Source: Hawksworthiomyces lignivorus
Lineage: Eukaryota; Ascomycota; Sordariomycetes; Ophiostomatales; Ophiostomataceae
Assembly (NCBI GenBank): GCA_002917075.1
Contig: NTMA01000057.1
Location: 62,001 to 126,000 of the forward strand
Direction: 5' to 3'
Length of the DNA stretch: 64,000 nt
The notes beneath the pieces are model-generated. The model made no database searches. It saw only the letters and a list, made by a program, of their open reading frames with translations, and was not told where the DNA came from. The position numbers and the translations under genes are program-made. Positions within the stretch are counted from its first letter, which is position 1; each line of letters opens with the position of its first letter. Shown here one piece after another: positions 9,540 through 20,494 of the stretch.

Positions 9540-11874
9540 CTACCGAGTGCGGTATGCCGGTTTCCGTGATTTGTTTACTGGCGGCGGCGGCGGCTCGTCG
9601 TCGTCGATGGGATAAGGGGCGCCGCCTAGTGGTGCCCCATACGCTGCGGCTGAGGCAGCGGACGACTGCTGTGGCGGCGGNNNNNNNNNNNNNNNNNNNN
9701 NNNNNNNNCGCCGCCGCCGGTGCCGGGCCGGCCGTTGGCCTCGGGCAGGGGGGTCTTGGGGGGCAGGGGCGGCGGCTCGATGCGCTGCAGGTGCAGGGGC
9801 TGGACGGGGTAGGGCGGCTGGGAGGCGGGCTGGGAGGAGGTGTGGCGGTGGTGGGGGGCGTGGTGCGGGGGAGCGTCGCCGGCGCCGGCGCTGACGCTGC
9901 TGCTGGTGGCGGCGGAGCGCCACTGCTCGGGGGTGGGGGCAGTGACGAGCAGGCGGTCGTCGTCGACGAGGGCCGGGGCGGACGACGAAGCCGGGTGCTG
10001 CGGCGGGCGCGACGGGCGTGGCGGGGTGCCGCCGGCCGACGGCTGCTGGTGGTGGTGGTGGCCGTGCGGCGAGGGCGGCGGGGGTCGCAGGGGTGCTTGT
10101 GGTGGCGGCGGCGGCGGCGCAGGGGCGGAATTGTCGGGGACCTCGACGGCCTGCGGAAAGCGGTCCGAGGAGGTGCGCGGCGACGGCGAGCCGCTGTGAG
10201 GGTGTGGGAGGGACAGGTGGTCGGTGGCGCCCGAGTCGTAGGACTGGCGCGGCGAGTAGGCGGCGCCGCCGCCGCTGGCGTTGGCGCCAGCGGGGGGGTG
10301 GGCGAAGAAGGCGGGCATGTCGCCCGGCAGCTCGACTGCCAGCGGCACGGACGGCTCCTGCGGGTAGTCGTAGGGCAGGGCGGAATAGGGGTCGTGCGCG
10401 TCGTCGGCAAAGCCGGCGCCGTCGCTGCCGTAGTAGCGCTCGTTGGCGCGGTGGATCTTGGCCAGCTTGGTGGCGGCGGTCTGGACCATGCGGCGCTCCT
10501 GGGTGCGGCCTAGGTAGCGCTTGGTGCCGGTGCTGATGTCGGCGAGGCGGTTCCACTCGTTCATGCCGAACTCGCCGACGCCGACCTCGACGTTGAGGCG
10601 GTAGTAGTTCTCGACGTTGACGCCGCGCTTCAGCAGGTGCTCGCGCAACATGTGCTCGTGGATCTTCTCGCAGCCTTCGATCTTGGCGACCAGGCGCCGC
10701 CGCGCCTCGGCAAACTCGCCCAGGAAGCCGTCATACCACTGGGCGCTGTTGTGGTCGCTGCCGCGCGGCCGCTTGCCCGTGCCCACGCTGATAAAGACGC
10801 CGATCTCGCGGCCCGGCCACTCGTTGACGGCGGCCTCGTCTAGCGCGTACGGTGACGGGTTGAAGGTGCCGGCGCCGTCGTCGTGGAAGACGGACTGGCC
10901 GATCTGCACGGGCTTGAAGGCCAGGCCGATGGCGCAAGTGGCGCGGCCGGCCTCCCAGATGCGGCAGTCGAACTCGGGCGCTGGCTCGCGCCGCGAGTCG
11001 TACGACCGCAGCATCACCGGCTCCTCGCCCCGCGGGGACCCTTTGTACATGGCTGTGACGACGCTGGAAGGAAACAAATTAGTCAATCACGGCTATTAAA
11101 GAAGAAGAAAAAAAAGGAAAAAAGTCAAGATCAAAGAATTTTTCACGTACGTCTTTGTCCGGTACTCCCGCGCATCATAGAGCAGCGCATCCGGGTCGCC
11201 GCGGTTGGAGGTGTAGTACGGCCGGGCCATCTGGGACGTGGGGCTGCGGGCGCTGAAGCTGACGACGCTGGCGTTGCTGATGTGGCGGCGGGGCGTGCCG
11301 CTCGTGCCGGGCCGCGCAGATGTCGGCGTGGCAATGCTGTCGGCGTACGACGAGTCCTTGCCCTCGTCAACGTCGACGGTGTGCTGGCGCACAGCCTCCT
11401 TGATGGCGTCCTCGAGGCGGGAGGCCTTGAACAGGGTCGGGCGGGTGGGGATGCCGAGGATAGTCTTATCGGTCTCAAAGACCATGCGGGTCAGGCGCAC
11501 GTAGAGCTCCTTGCACGTCTCGATGTTGAGGCGCAGGCGGCCCAGCATGAGGGCGATCAGGCCGCCGGTGCCGGTGCCTACGATAAGGTCGAAGTGGTCG
11601 GCAGGCTTCGGGATCTCGTTGCGGTGGGGAGCGCGGCCCTCGATCTCGACAAAGGTGCGGTGCATGATCTCCTGGAGAATGATGAAGATGCTGTAGCCTC
11701 GTACGCCGCCGCCATCTGCAAGAAGAAGGGAGAGAAAGAAGTCAGTTTTGGCCCAAAGAGGCAAGAAGCCAAAAGAAACACAGACAGAGAGACCAGGGCA
11801 AACGCACCTAAAGAGAGAATACGAAGGGGAGGTCCTTTGGTTGTGTCTTTTCGTTTTAAACTGGTCGACTCCAT
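9540..11874 (-). CDS. Patatin-like phospholipase-fold protein with Ser-to-Gly nucleophile
   Basis: Exons 11874-11808, 11715-11151 and 11063 to about 9540. The first intron splits the codon in ILSL|DGGGVRGYSI, restoring the patatin oxyanion motif DGGGxRG. The lipase elbow reads IVGTGTGGLIALMLG: the position normally occupied by the nucleophile Ser of GxSxG is Gly (codon GGC). The acidic motif is present as HDDGAGTFNPSPYALDEAA. The patatin part is followed by NRLADISTGTKRYL and a long Pro/Ser/His-rich tail. A 28-N gap at 9681-9708 lies in the tail; read literally, the frame stops at 9626, whereas a neighbouring frame ending at 9540 looks more protein-like (APYPIDDDEPPPPP then NKSRKPAYRTR). A true gap length of 2 mod 3 would join them. 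I recall fungal relatives with the same GTGTGG motif, suggesting a conserved non-catalytic or altered enzyme, but cannot verify that here. Confidence 0.85.
9681..9708. other. Assembly gap (28 N)
   Basis: Unknown bases inside a Pro-rich, GC-rich coding repeat. The gap length is not reliable for reading frame; see the patatin-like gene. Confidence 0.98.
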
Positions 11875-12338
11875 GGTCGAGAGAGATGTGGGAACGATTG
11901 CCCCCTAGTCTTTGTGAATAGTGTATCAGATGAATGAAGTGCTGTGATGTGCTGAAGCCGAATACGAGGATATCTAGAGATTGCGACAAGGCCGCGAATG
12001 GCGAAAATAATCCGAAGGCGAAGGAATGCGACGAAGCAATGTGGTGAGTCTGGAAGGCAAAAGTCGACGATGTTCAATATATGAGGAGAAGAGAAGAGAA
12101 GAAATATAGGCAAGATTACGGGTGCATAACGAAGATATACACAAAAAGGAATAGAGGAGAAGAGAGAGAGAAAGTAAGTCGCCAAGCACCGGAGGCAACT
12201 ATTATTGTCTCTCTTTTTTTCTTGGGATGCTGATGATGATGATGACGATGACGGCTTTTGGCGGGAATTGTGGCTGGGGGGAACGTTTTTGGTGGGATGT
12301 GCTAGGATTTGCTTGGTACCAATACGAAATAGCAGGCC

Positions 12339-12420
12339 TGGGAATAGTGGGAACAGTGGGAAATTAGCGGGGAATATAGTGGGAACGAGTTGGGAACGAC
12401 TGGGAACAGCTGGGAATGGA
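12339..12420. repeat. Degenerate TGGGAAC minisatellite
   Basis: Seven to eight copies of a 7-10 bp unit close to (g)tgggaacag follow each other with small changes across ~80 bp, in non-coding DNA upstream of the patatin-like gene. Confidence 0.85.
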
Positions 12421-12815
12421 GGGGCAGCAGGCACCAGAGGCAGCAGAAACCAGCACCAGAAGCGCCCGGAGACACCAGAAATACCAAGACTGCTCGCCAA
12501 GCAGACCACTAAGCAAATTCGCTAAGCAGCCACTATGGTCACCTAAGCAATGCAGCCCTCCTCAACCGCTGTGGAGAGGAGAGATAAGTTGGCAAGCATT
12601 TACGAGTAGAACGGCGATACGCAGATTTACGCGGTGCTGTGTCTGTATGCCGCATGTATACGAGCCCTGAGCTGCCCGAAACGGGAAAGGCGGGAGAGAA
12701 CTGACAGCGGGTGAGCCTCCCTGTAGCAAACAGGCAAAGCAGCAAAGAAATGGATGCATCCACTGTACGGAGCAGAGGCAGAGTTGCTCGTACTTCCGAG
12801 TGCGAGGGCACAACA

Positions 12816-12842
12816 TACACATACACACACACACACACACAT
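12816..12842. repeat. CA microsatellite
   Basis: Run of about 13 CA/TA dinucleotides in intergenic DNA. Confidence 0.9.
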
Positions 12843-14376
12843 AGACGCATGCACGCACAAATTCGTGCACGTTCATTTCTTCCCGCTGGAGGCAGCCTAG
12901 CCTCGTCATGGTGGCTACGGGAAAGTGACGAGGCGCCGAGGCGGCGTCAGGCCTGCTGACACACAGCGAATGGGACGATCCCCGTACCTCCCAGCTCCTC
13001 CCTGTCCGCTCCCTGCCCTTTGCTTCCATTGATTCTAAATTGATTCTATTCTTGGCACGGCTGCCCTGTTTGGTGCGAATTCGAACTCGCCTATTTGCAT
13101 ATCGAAATGCACCCGCAGGACCTTGCTCGCAAAGCGACTCATCAGCGAGCACTGGGAAGAGTGGGAAGACTACTCTATTGCAAGTGGAAAAACTCGCAAT
13201 CTAAGAGGAGGATTTAACTGCCTGCGCCATTTTCAATATGATAAATGATTTTTCGCTGTTCGCCCCGCGAATTTTGGTTTAGTTGCAATCAGCGGGTGTA
13301 GAGGCAGGCGAGACAAGCCTTGTGCATCCACGCCATCTCTGCAGTGGAAAAATAGAGCGGATATGCTGGCATTTTTCGGCCGAGAATATTCTGTACGAAT
13401 TTAATTACTGCAGATTCCCAATCTTTCTTCAGAACTCCGTAGAGCAATGCTAATTCCGCTTTGGTGTATGCTTAGACTTGGCAAGCTTGGGGCTTTGTGG
13501 CTATGCAATGACATTCACGCCCAAGACTGCACTTCCGCCCAGATTTTCCTGCCCAACCGAGCTGCTGCGGTTCACGCTTTGTGAGACAATCTGCGAGTTC
13601 TTCTTTGCCAAGAATTGAAAAACAGAGGCTAGCCAACGGGGAAAAGAAAATAGAGGGGGTGTCAAAAAACGGAGGAAAAAAAATCAGAGAAAAAGAAAGA
13701 AGGAAAAATGACATGAAAGAGCAAATGAAGAACGTCCACCCAACTGGCGACAGAATGACAGGCTCCCAAAGGTCGACAATTTTCCTTGCTTCAGCCCTTT
13801 TCGTATATCTCCCTGCTCTCTAATCGCTCTCAGCCGCACAAAAGGGGGAGCCAGATTCCTGGTTCCTTTTTGCTGGATAGAGCAGGTAGGCACCTGAAAA
13901 CACACCTTTTGAATACATCCGGCATCTGATAAGAAAAGAAGCTATTCGTGGAGACTAAAACAAGGACATTTGGTTACGAACTGATCGAGAACCGAAATAG
14001 GCTTTTGGCCTACAGCCAAAGGCCAGGTCAGTCTGTCTTGCTCTCAATACTTAAAAATATCTTATTTTATTCTTAAACAAAAAAACAATAATTTAATAAA
14101 AAAAATTGTCATCTAAGTTGACTACGGAGTGCTGAATGCGTTAGAATGGAATTCTGCTCTACATGTGGAGAAATCCAATTGTTGCAGAATCTGTCTGCCG
14201 CAATATCAGAAGTCCCATTGGTGTAGATATGGTGTTACATCACAAATATTCATAGATTTTAACTGCCTCAGCAAAAACATATCAACCTTCAACTGAATTC
14301 AGCTATCCGCTTTCCCAACCAACTCCTCTCATTTCTTCACCACTTCTTATTCACGGCCATGTCATAACCTCTTCAA

Positions 14377-16072
14377 ATGGCTAATCAGAGGCACATGCTG
14401 CCAGGTCTGTATGCCGACTCACAGATCATTCTGCCACACGAAAACCTGGACATGTACAAACCAGGAGGCTTTCATCCTGTCAATTTGGGCGATTCCTTAG
14501 GTGGCGGCCGATACACCATCCGTCACAGACTTGGATATGGCGGGTACTCTATTGTTTGGCTTGCGCGTGATCATACTGTAGGGCACGTTTCTTTTGCCGA
14601 ATGCCTTATTTTTGCTCTTTTGTCTTGCCGTTGCCAACTATGTTTTCTAGGCAATGGGTATCCACCAAAATCAAGACCGCTGCGTCCTCAACAGAGAATC
14701 TGGACGAAGACCCAGAAATCAACGCTCTGAAGCGTTTAGATGAATGCTATGTCGAATCGCCCCAGAAAATACCACGTCCTTCTGTTCAGCTTCTGGACTA
14801 CTTTCACGAGAAGGGGCCAAATGGCACACACAACTGCCTTGTTACAGAGCTTCTTGGCCCTTCGCTCTCTAACATGCTCGAGTGCTATGATTATCGCAGC
14901 GACACATTTAGACCTGACGCGATACTTAGATCGACATGTCAATTACTCGAAGCTTTGGAATTTTTCCACCAAGCAGGCATCGTTCACGGAGGTATGGATA
15001 CCTTTGTTTCCCGTCTCAGAGAGAAGGTCTCGTAACTGATTTCTAGCTTCCCGCACGAAGACGTGTCAAATGCCAATGTTGCCTTCACCTGCAAGAACGC
15101 AATAGAAAGCGAAGACGAGCTCTTTGATGCGTTGGGTGAGCCGGTCATAGCAGCCTACACGGACACAAAAATACCATGGTGGTCTGAACTGCCTAAACAC
15201 TTAGTCCAAACTACCGGATGGCCTGGTGCGGTACGAGAGTATTAATGAAGGCATTCGTTTGATCGACTTGGGGATATCATTTCTAGTGGCTAGCTCAGTC
15301 CCAAACATTTCTCAACCTAGGAACTTAAGATCTCCCGAGACCTTCTTCATAAAGTCATTTGATTACCGCCTGACATGTGGAGAGCCGGTTGCGTGGTACG
15401 TACATCTCAATTTACGCTTCCAACGATTTGTCCTTTTTATATCTTCTATAGACATATTGGGTTTGCTGACCATTCGACCACGGAATGGCCTCGTCAAAAT
15501 AGATTTACTTCCTGTACTATCAGCAATCGCCCTTTACAGCCTACAGAGAGAAAGATGATGGCTTCATCAGAAAGTTGGTCATGAAGTTAGGACCATTGCC
15601 GGATAATTGGCAATCCATATGGGAAGATATGCAGAAGCAGAACCCATACGCAGAACAGGACGGTAAGTTCATGGCAAGTCACTCTCTATTGGCGAGACCT
15701 ACCCGTTTAGCCCAACTCGATCTTTAGCCTCACCAATACAACTCTCTGCCGCTATTTTTGATTCCCCATTAACTTGGCCTGCATGTAAAAGCGCTTCTGC
15801 TTTCCTCTGAGCCCATCACAGAAACATTTAAACCTCGCCGCAATGCTCTAATTTCAGTCTGCAGCGATGAAGACGGCGACTACGAGCGGGACGAGCACAC
15901 GGAATATGATTGTGAAGCGTTAAGGTCTCTTCTCTGTGTTATGGAGAGACTTCTTGAGTATCAGCCAGAAAAGAGACCCTCGGCTCAAGGGGCGGCGTCA
16001 TACATACGATCGAAATGGACTGACTTCAGGAAGGAATCAGAAGCAGAGGGACTGGTCCTGGAAGAAAATTAA
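14377..16072 (+). pseudogene. SRPK-like Ser/Thr protein kinase, frameshifted
   Basis: All parts of an SR-protein-kinase-like fold can be read in order: N-terminal GGGRYTIRHRLGYGGYSIVW (glycine loop), WVSTKIKT (VAIK-type Lys), LVTELLGPSLSNML, FFHQAGIVHGG (HGD region), NVAFTCKNA, GIRLIDLGISF (DFG region as DLG), PETFFIKSFDYR, DMWRAGCVV, LGPLPDNWQSIWEDMQ, and a C-terminal stretch ERLLEYQPEKRPSAQGAASY ending at 16072. They do not lie in one spliced frame. With canonical GT-AG sites the glycine-loop exon, the HGD junction and the next exon are out of phase. A stop at 15243-15245 forces a further frame change, and one base is missing before MWRAGC. Four separate disruptions argue for a relic rather than a missed intron, although sequencing error cannot be excluded. 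Intact relatives phosphorylate SR-type splicing factors. Confidence 0.75.
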
Positions 16073-16747
16073 CGATAAACGAGAGACTAGACACGGGAAA
16101 GTATCATGTAGAGCCACGTATCTACGTATTTAGATTTTTTTTTCTACAGGGACGTCTAGGAGTATTCTCTAGAATTAAGACATAGTATGGTTAAAAAATA
16201 TATTATAATTTACGTCAAAGCCATTTAAGTTAGATTCTTCAAGAAAAAAACATTAACAAAGTCATAATGTTTTAGTATTTTATTTTTTTTCCTTCTACAA
16301 AAAGCCTAGTGACAAGACATGTCTGGACTTGCCTTTGCTTGCTCTTTAAGTCCGGAGGCGCCGTTGTGACCACCACAGTGGGTGGCTTTCTCATCTCCCT
16401 TCACCACTGCCTGCATACACGACAGCTAAGTATGCTGGGAGTGGACAACGTGTGTTGCTGCATGGATTCGGGGGTCTGGGCTTCCCGTAAGGCTGATGAT
16501 GACAGGGACATGCACTAGGGACGGGAAGAAGACAGGCTTATGGTCCGTGAGGCGGAGTCAGATTCTTCAAGATCCGTCATCCGCTGCTTCCCATTGGTCC
16601 AAGTACTGAACACGGCTTACAGGTCCTGCAAGGCGAGTCCGGGAAACATATTCTCATGCATTCTTTATCTGGCATTGTGCTATCAAAACACGCTTAAACG
16701 AGCAAATGGTATTACGGTCCTGCGTCTGACTACGCTTTTCCAGACGC
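16073..16747. other. Spacer, no supported gene
   Basis: Convergent-side spacer between the kinase relic and the amidase stop; T-rich 16.13-16.30 kb, otherwise featureless. Confidence 0.6.
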
Positions 16748-18791
16748 TCACTGCCGTCTCACGATCTCCTCAAAGAGCAGAGCAATCTTGCCCAGCTTTG
16801 CTTCCATCTGCCGCTGTCCAACGAGCTGCAGCCCTACGGGGAAGCCTTCGTATCGCAGCCGCTTTTCTTTCGTATCTGAAATAAGCCCAGTCATTAGTTA
16901 CGAAACCCGCTATGACACGGATGAGAACGAACGAGAAGGTGAGAATGTGTCCGACGTACAGATAGACTGGACTCTTGCGTCCATGGGGCCACGCGCCGCA
17001 GGGAGCTCGACGTCGTCCTTTTTCATGTCAACCTGTCCGCACTGCACAATGGCGGCCGGGTAGTCGAGGACATTCCATATCCGCGAGAAGTGGCTGCGGA
17101 TGAGCGTGTCGTGAGGCCGCGGGAGGCAGCTCTGCGGCGGGCACAGAATCACGTCCATGGGCCTGCCCGACTTGGTCTTCTGCGCCGTCGCCGCCCAGTA
17201 CTGGAGCCAGTCCGTCTGGAGCTCGAGCCGCTCCGCCGTCAGGGCGAAGAGGTCCCATATCGTCCCCGCCTCGCAGGGGTAGAGCCCGCCCTGCGCGACC
17301 GAGTCAGTGTACGGCTCTCCGGTCAGAGCCCGTGCTTCGTCGAGCGCCTGGGATAAAGAATGTCAGCGGAGTGCCCAGCTGCAGCACGCAATCCAAGCCA
17401 TTTATTTCTTTTCCTAGATAAATAAAATAAATTGAAAATGAAACAAGAATGTTCCAACGCACCTTGCCGCCTTCTAGCTTGAAATGTCCGACGGCGTTCT
17501 TTGCCAGCTCGGCGCACTTGTAAAAGTCAATCTCGACCACCTCGTGGCCGGCGGCCTGCAGCTTGTCGCACGCCTCGCGCATGATGCGCTGCAGGGGCGG
17601 CAACGGGGTGGTCTCGTGATCCTCCTTGATCACGCCAAACACCAGCGGCCGGTCCGGCAGCGGCGACGCGTCCCACGGCAGGTAGGCGCAGCCTGGGTCG
17701 TACAGCCAGGGCTCGCCTTCAGTCACGGCGCGCAGTAGGAGATCGCAGTCGCGCATGGACACAGCCAGGACACCGTTGACGCACAGGATGCCGATGGCCT
17801 CGGCTCCCTGCGTCAGGTATCCCTGCAGACGGTGGTAAGGTAGCCGACCGGATGACGGCTTTATGGCGTAGACACCGTTGCAGTATGCGGGAATGCTGTA
17901 CGAACAAAAAAAAAAAGAAGACTCAGCATTCGTTCTTCCTGCCCGTCTTGGCCCTTTGTGGGGAGCCTGTATCGCCAAGTGCACGACAGGCCTTTTATTT
18001 TGGCAGACTTACCGGACAGAGCCGCCCTGGTCGGTTCCGATACCCATCAGGGCGCCGCGCATACCCAGCAGGGCGCCGAGGCCGCCCGAGCTGCCGGCCG
18101 CCGTCAGCACGCGCGACCGCGGGTTGCGCGAGCGCCCAAATACAAAGTTCTCCGTGTCGGGCGTCATCATGGACTGCGGCACGTTGGTCTTGACGTAGAC
18201 GATGGCGCCCAGCGCCAGCAGCACGTCCACGATGACCGAGTTCTCCTTGACCGGGTGGAATGAGAAGGCCGCCATGCCGATGGCCGAGTCCACCCCGGCC
18301 ACGTTGATGCTGTCCTTGAGCGCAATGGGCAGACCGTGCAGCGGGCCCAGCGGCCGGCCTGTCTCGCGCAGGTGCTTGTCCAGCTCGGCCGCCCGCGCCA
18401 GCGCTTGGTCAAAGAAGATCTCTGTGAGGCAGTTGAGTGCCTGCTGCGCAACAGCTGCCCTCTGTACTTTTTGCGTTTCTACGGTCAGCGCATGGCCATC
18501 TTGGGAGGAAGCCCTGTTGTGCTTCAGCCGGTTCTATGGAGCACGTGCCTTGCAGAATGCCTGTGTCACTTCGACGCTCGAATATTTCCCGTCCCGAATG
18601 GCCTCCAGCAGGGCCGTGGAGTCGTACTTCTCCGTGATCTCTAGCTCGCGCTCAGACAGCACCCCGCTCTGCCGTGGCAGATCGCGGAGGTCGTCCTCGT
18701 CCGGCACCGTGATGCGCCATTCTGCCGGGATTCGGTCCTCGCGCTCCTTCTGCTTGCGTCGGCTTATCTCTAGGTAGGCGGGTTCAGACAT
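16748..18791 (-). CDS. Amidase-signature hydrolase (acetamidase-like)
   Basis: Hydrolyses amide C-N bonds, releasing ammonia or an amine. Five exons: 18791-18549, 18461-18013, 17895-17463, 17347-16960, 16875-16748; all phases agree and give 546 residues, the usual fungal acetamidase length. The Ser-cisSer-Lys triad is visible as Lys130 (IALKDSIN), Ser205 (AAGSSGGLG) and Ser229 (GTDQGGSVR). RIPAYCNGVYAIKPSSGR and EGFPVGLQLVGQR are further family blocks. The first intron begins with GC, not GT: the donor AAG|GCACGT pairs with TACAG, and only this choice restores AFCKRAAVAQQALNCL. The gene starts 470 bp from the divergently transcribed PuuE-like deacetylase, with HGATAR sites between them, which fits nitrogen-catabolite control. 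The natural amide is unknown. Confidence 0.93.
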
Positions 18792-19260
18792 TTTTGCGCA
18801 GCGGGTTTTCCTACGTCTTGTAGATTACAGAGCTCCGGTGGCTTTGTCCAGGAATGAAACTTTATTGCTTTCATTTTTGCAATTTCGTCACGCAGATGAT
18901 CTTGCACCGGTTCCGGAACGCTGCCCGAGCTTTACTTTGTCGTTTCTGCACCTCGATTAGTCACAGTGTTGACTATGTGACGGAGACAATCGGGGGTTGC
19001 CGATAGCGAAGTGGCCGATAACAGGCATTTCCGATGAGGCTTAACTAAAGCGATTTGCCAATTCGTGGCGGGTCCGATAAGAAACGTTTAGGCTAGCGAA
19101 TAGCGTTCCGGGAACATGTTAGAGTTGCAGCTAACAGCGCTCGCCTTTTCCGGCAACTTACATGCCTGACAGATTGTCAAATAGTACCACAGATTGCTCC
19201 CCCCTTTGGCGCACACACACACACACTTTATTGATCCTCTCAAACGGCATTGCGGTAATC
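18792..19260. promoter_or_regulatory. Divergent promoter with HGATAR sites (module A)
   Basis: Shared upstream region of the amidase and the PuuE-like gene. CGATAG at 19001-19006, CGATAA at 19016-19021 and CGATAA(G) at 19075-19080 match the HGATAR consensus bound by AreA/NIT2-type GATA factors. Clustering of three sites within 80 bp favours function, but binding is inferred. Confidence 0.55.
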
Positions 19261-20372
19261 ATGGTTATCGAAGACGAAAAGTACTCTTTTCCAAGAGATT
19301 TGATCGGCTACGGCCAGGAAGGCAAGAATGCAGAGTGGCCCGGTGGTGCCAGGATCGCCGTCAGCATCTGTGTGAACTATGAGTGAGCTGCCTTGTGTGT
19401 GGGCCTCTAGGAACGGCCGCAGTGCTGACTAGTCGTGTAGGGAAGGCGCAGAAGCGACGCCTCTAAATGGTGACGACCATTCGGAAACCCATAACTGGGA
19501 AAAAGGTGAGAGGACCACGACAGCCCGTAGGCTTCCTGTAGAGATTCTGAGGTGGCGATTCGGCTGGCTCTGACAGTGCAATGCATGTAGCCGGCACACC
19601 CAATTTCAAGGGTGCCCGCCAGTCCAACGTCGAGTCTGACTACGACTACGGCTCCCGCGCGGGGCTCTGGCGGCTGCTGCGCCTCTTCGCCAAGCACTCG
19701 TTCAAGTTCACCGTGCTGGCCGTGGGCCAGGCGCTGGAGCTGCACCCGGCCGCTGCCAAGGCGTGCGTGGCCGCCGGTCACGAGATCGCCGGTCACGGCT
19801 ACCGCTACTTGGACAACAGCCACATGGCACCGGAAGAAGAGAAGGAGAGCGTCAAGCGCGCCATCCGCGCCATCCAGGAGACTGCCGGCGTGCCCCCGCA
19901 GGGCTGGTACGTCGGCCGCATCACCCCCAACAGCGTCGGCGTCGTCTGGGAGGCCTTTGCCGAGATGGGCCTGCCGCTGCACTGGGAGAGCGACTATTAC
20001 GGCGACGACGTCCCCGTCTGGGCCGACGTGCCGCCGGCGCTGGCCGCCGCCGCCAAGAGCGCCGAGCCTGGCCTGCTGCACATCCCCTACGCCTACGACG
20101 CCAACGACATGAAGTTCCACATGGCTGCCAACGGCATGGGCGGCGCATCCTTTTTCGAGTACCTGCGCGACGCCTTTGACATGCTCTACGAGGAGGGCGG
20201 CAAGATGCTCTCCATCGGCCTGCACCCCCGCATCGTCGGCAAGCCCGGCCGCGCCCGGCAGCTGCAGAAGTTCCTGGAGTACATCAGCGAGAAGCCTGAC
20301 GTCTGGGTGTGCACGCGGGCCGAGATCGCCAAGCACTGGCGCACAAAGTATCCGTATAAGCAGGCGGCATAG
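19261..20372 (+). CDS. Polysaccharide-deacetylase-fold hydrolase, PuuE/allantoinase-like
   Basis: NodB-homology hydrolase of the PuuE branch, which opens cyclic ureides such as allantoin or removes acyl groups from amino sugars. Three exons, 19261-19382, 19441-19505 and 19591-20372, in phase, 322 residues. The first junction produces CVNYEEGAEATPLNGDDHS, the conserved start of PuuE-like proteins. The metal motif appears as GHEIAGHGYRYLD (His-x3-His), and FTVLAVGQALELHP and GWYVGRITPNS are further family blocks. The C-terminal LSIGLHPRIVGKPGRARQL is the late His motif. Adjacency to an amidase, a Zn2Cys6 factor and an NCS1 permease favours a ureide or amide substrate over chitin. No signal peptide is present, so it is intracellular. 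Confidence 0.88.
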
Positions 20373-20494
20373 CTATGTGTCATTGGTATTGTCTATTTTT
20401 GCATAGCTAGTGAATATCATTTCTTCATATACTGCCTCGCGTATGGTATTTCCAAATGCCCACCCCTTAAGAGTACAATCGTGAATTATTTGCG

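Larger units (their letters stand above)
11875..14376. other. Intergenic, no supported gene
   Basis: About 2.5 kb between divergently oriented genes. It contains a GAT-rich run near 12.23 kb, a GGGAAC minisatellite, a CA microsatellite and an A-rich stretch near 13.65 kb. No frame shows a domain. A tRNA T-arm lookalike near 13.08 kb was examined and rejected. Confidence 0.65.

Noticed and set aside
9554..10513. Long plus-strand frames opposite the patatin-like gene
   Set aside because: Shadow frames created by the GC-rich, Pro-rich tail; the minus strand carries the domain and introns.
13060..13160. tRNA-like T-arm (GAGTTCGAATTCGC on the minus strand)
   Set aside because: The invariant G53-C61 pair and two further T-stem pairs fail, and no matching anticodon or acceptor stem lies upstream.
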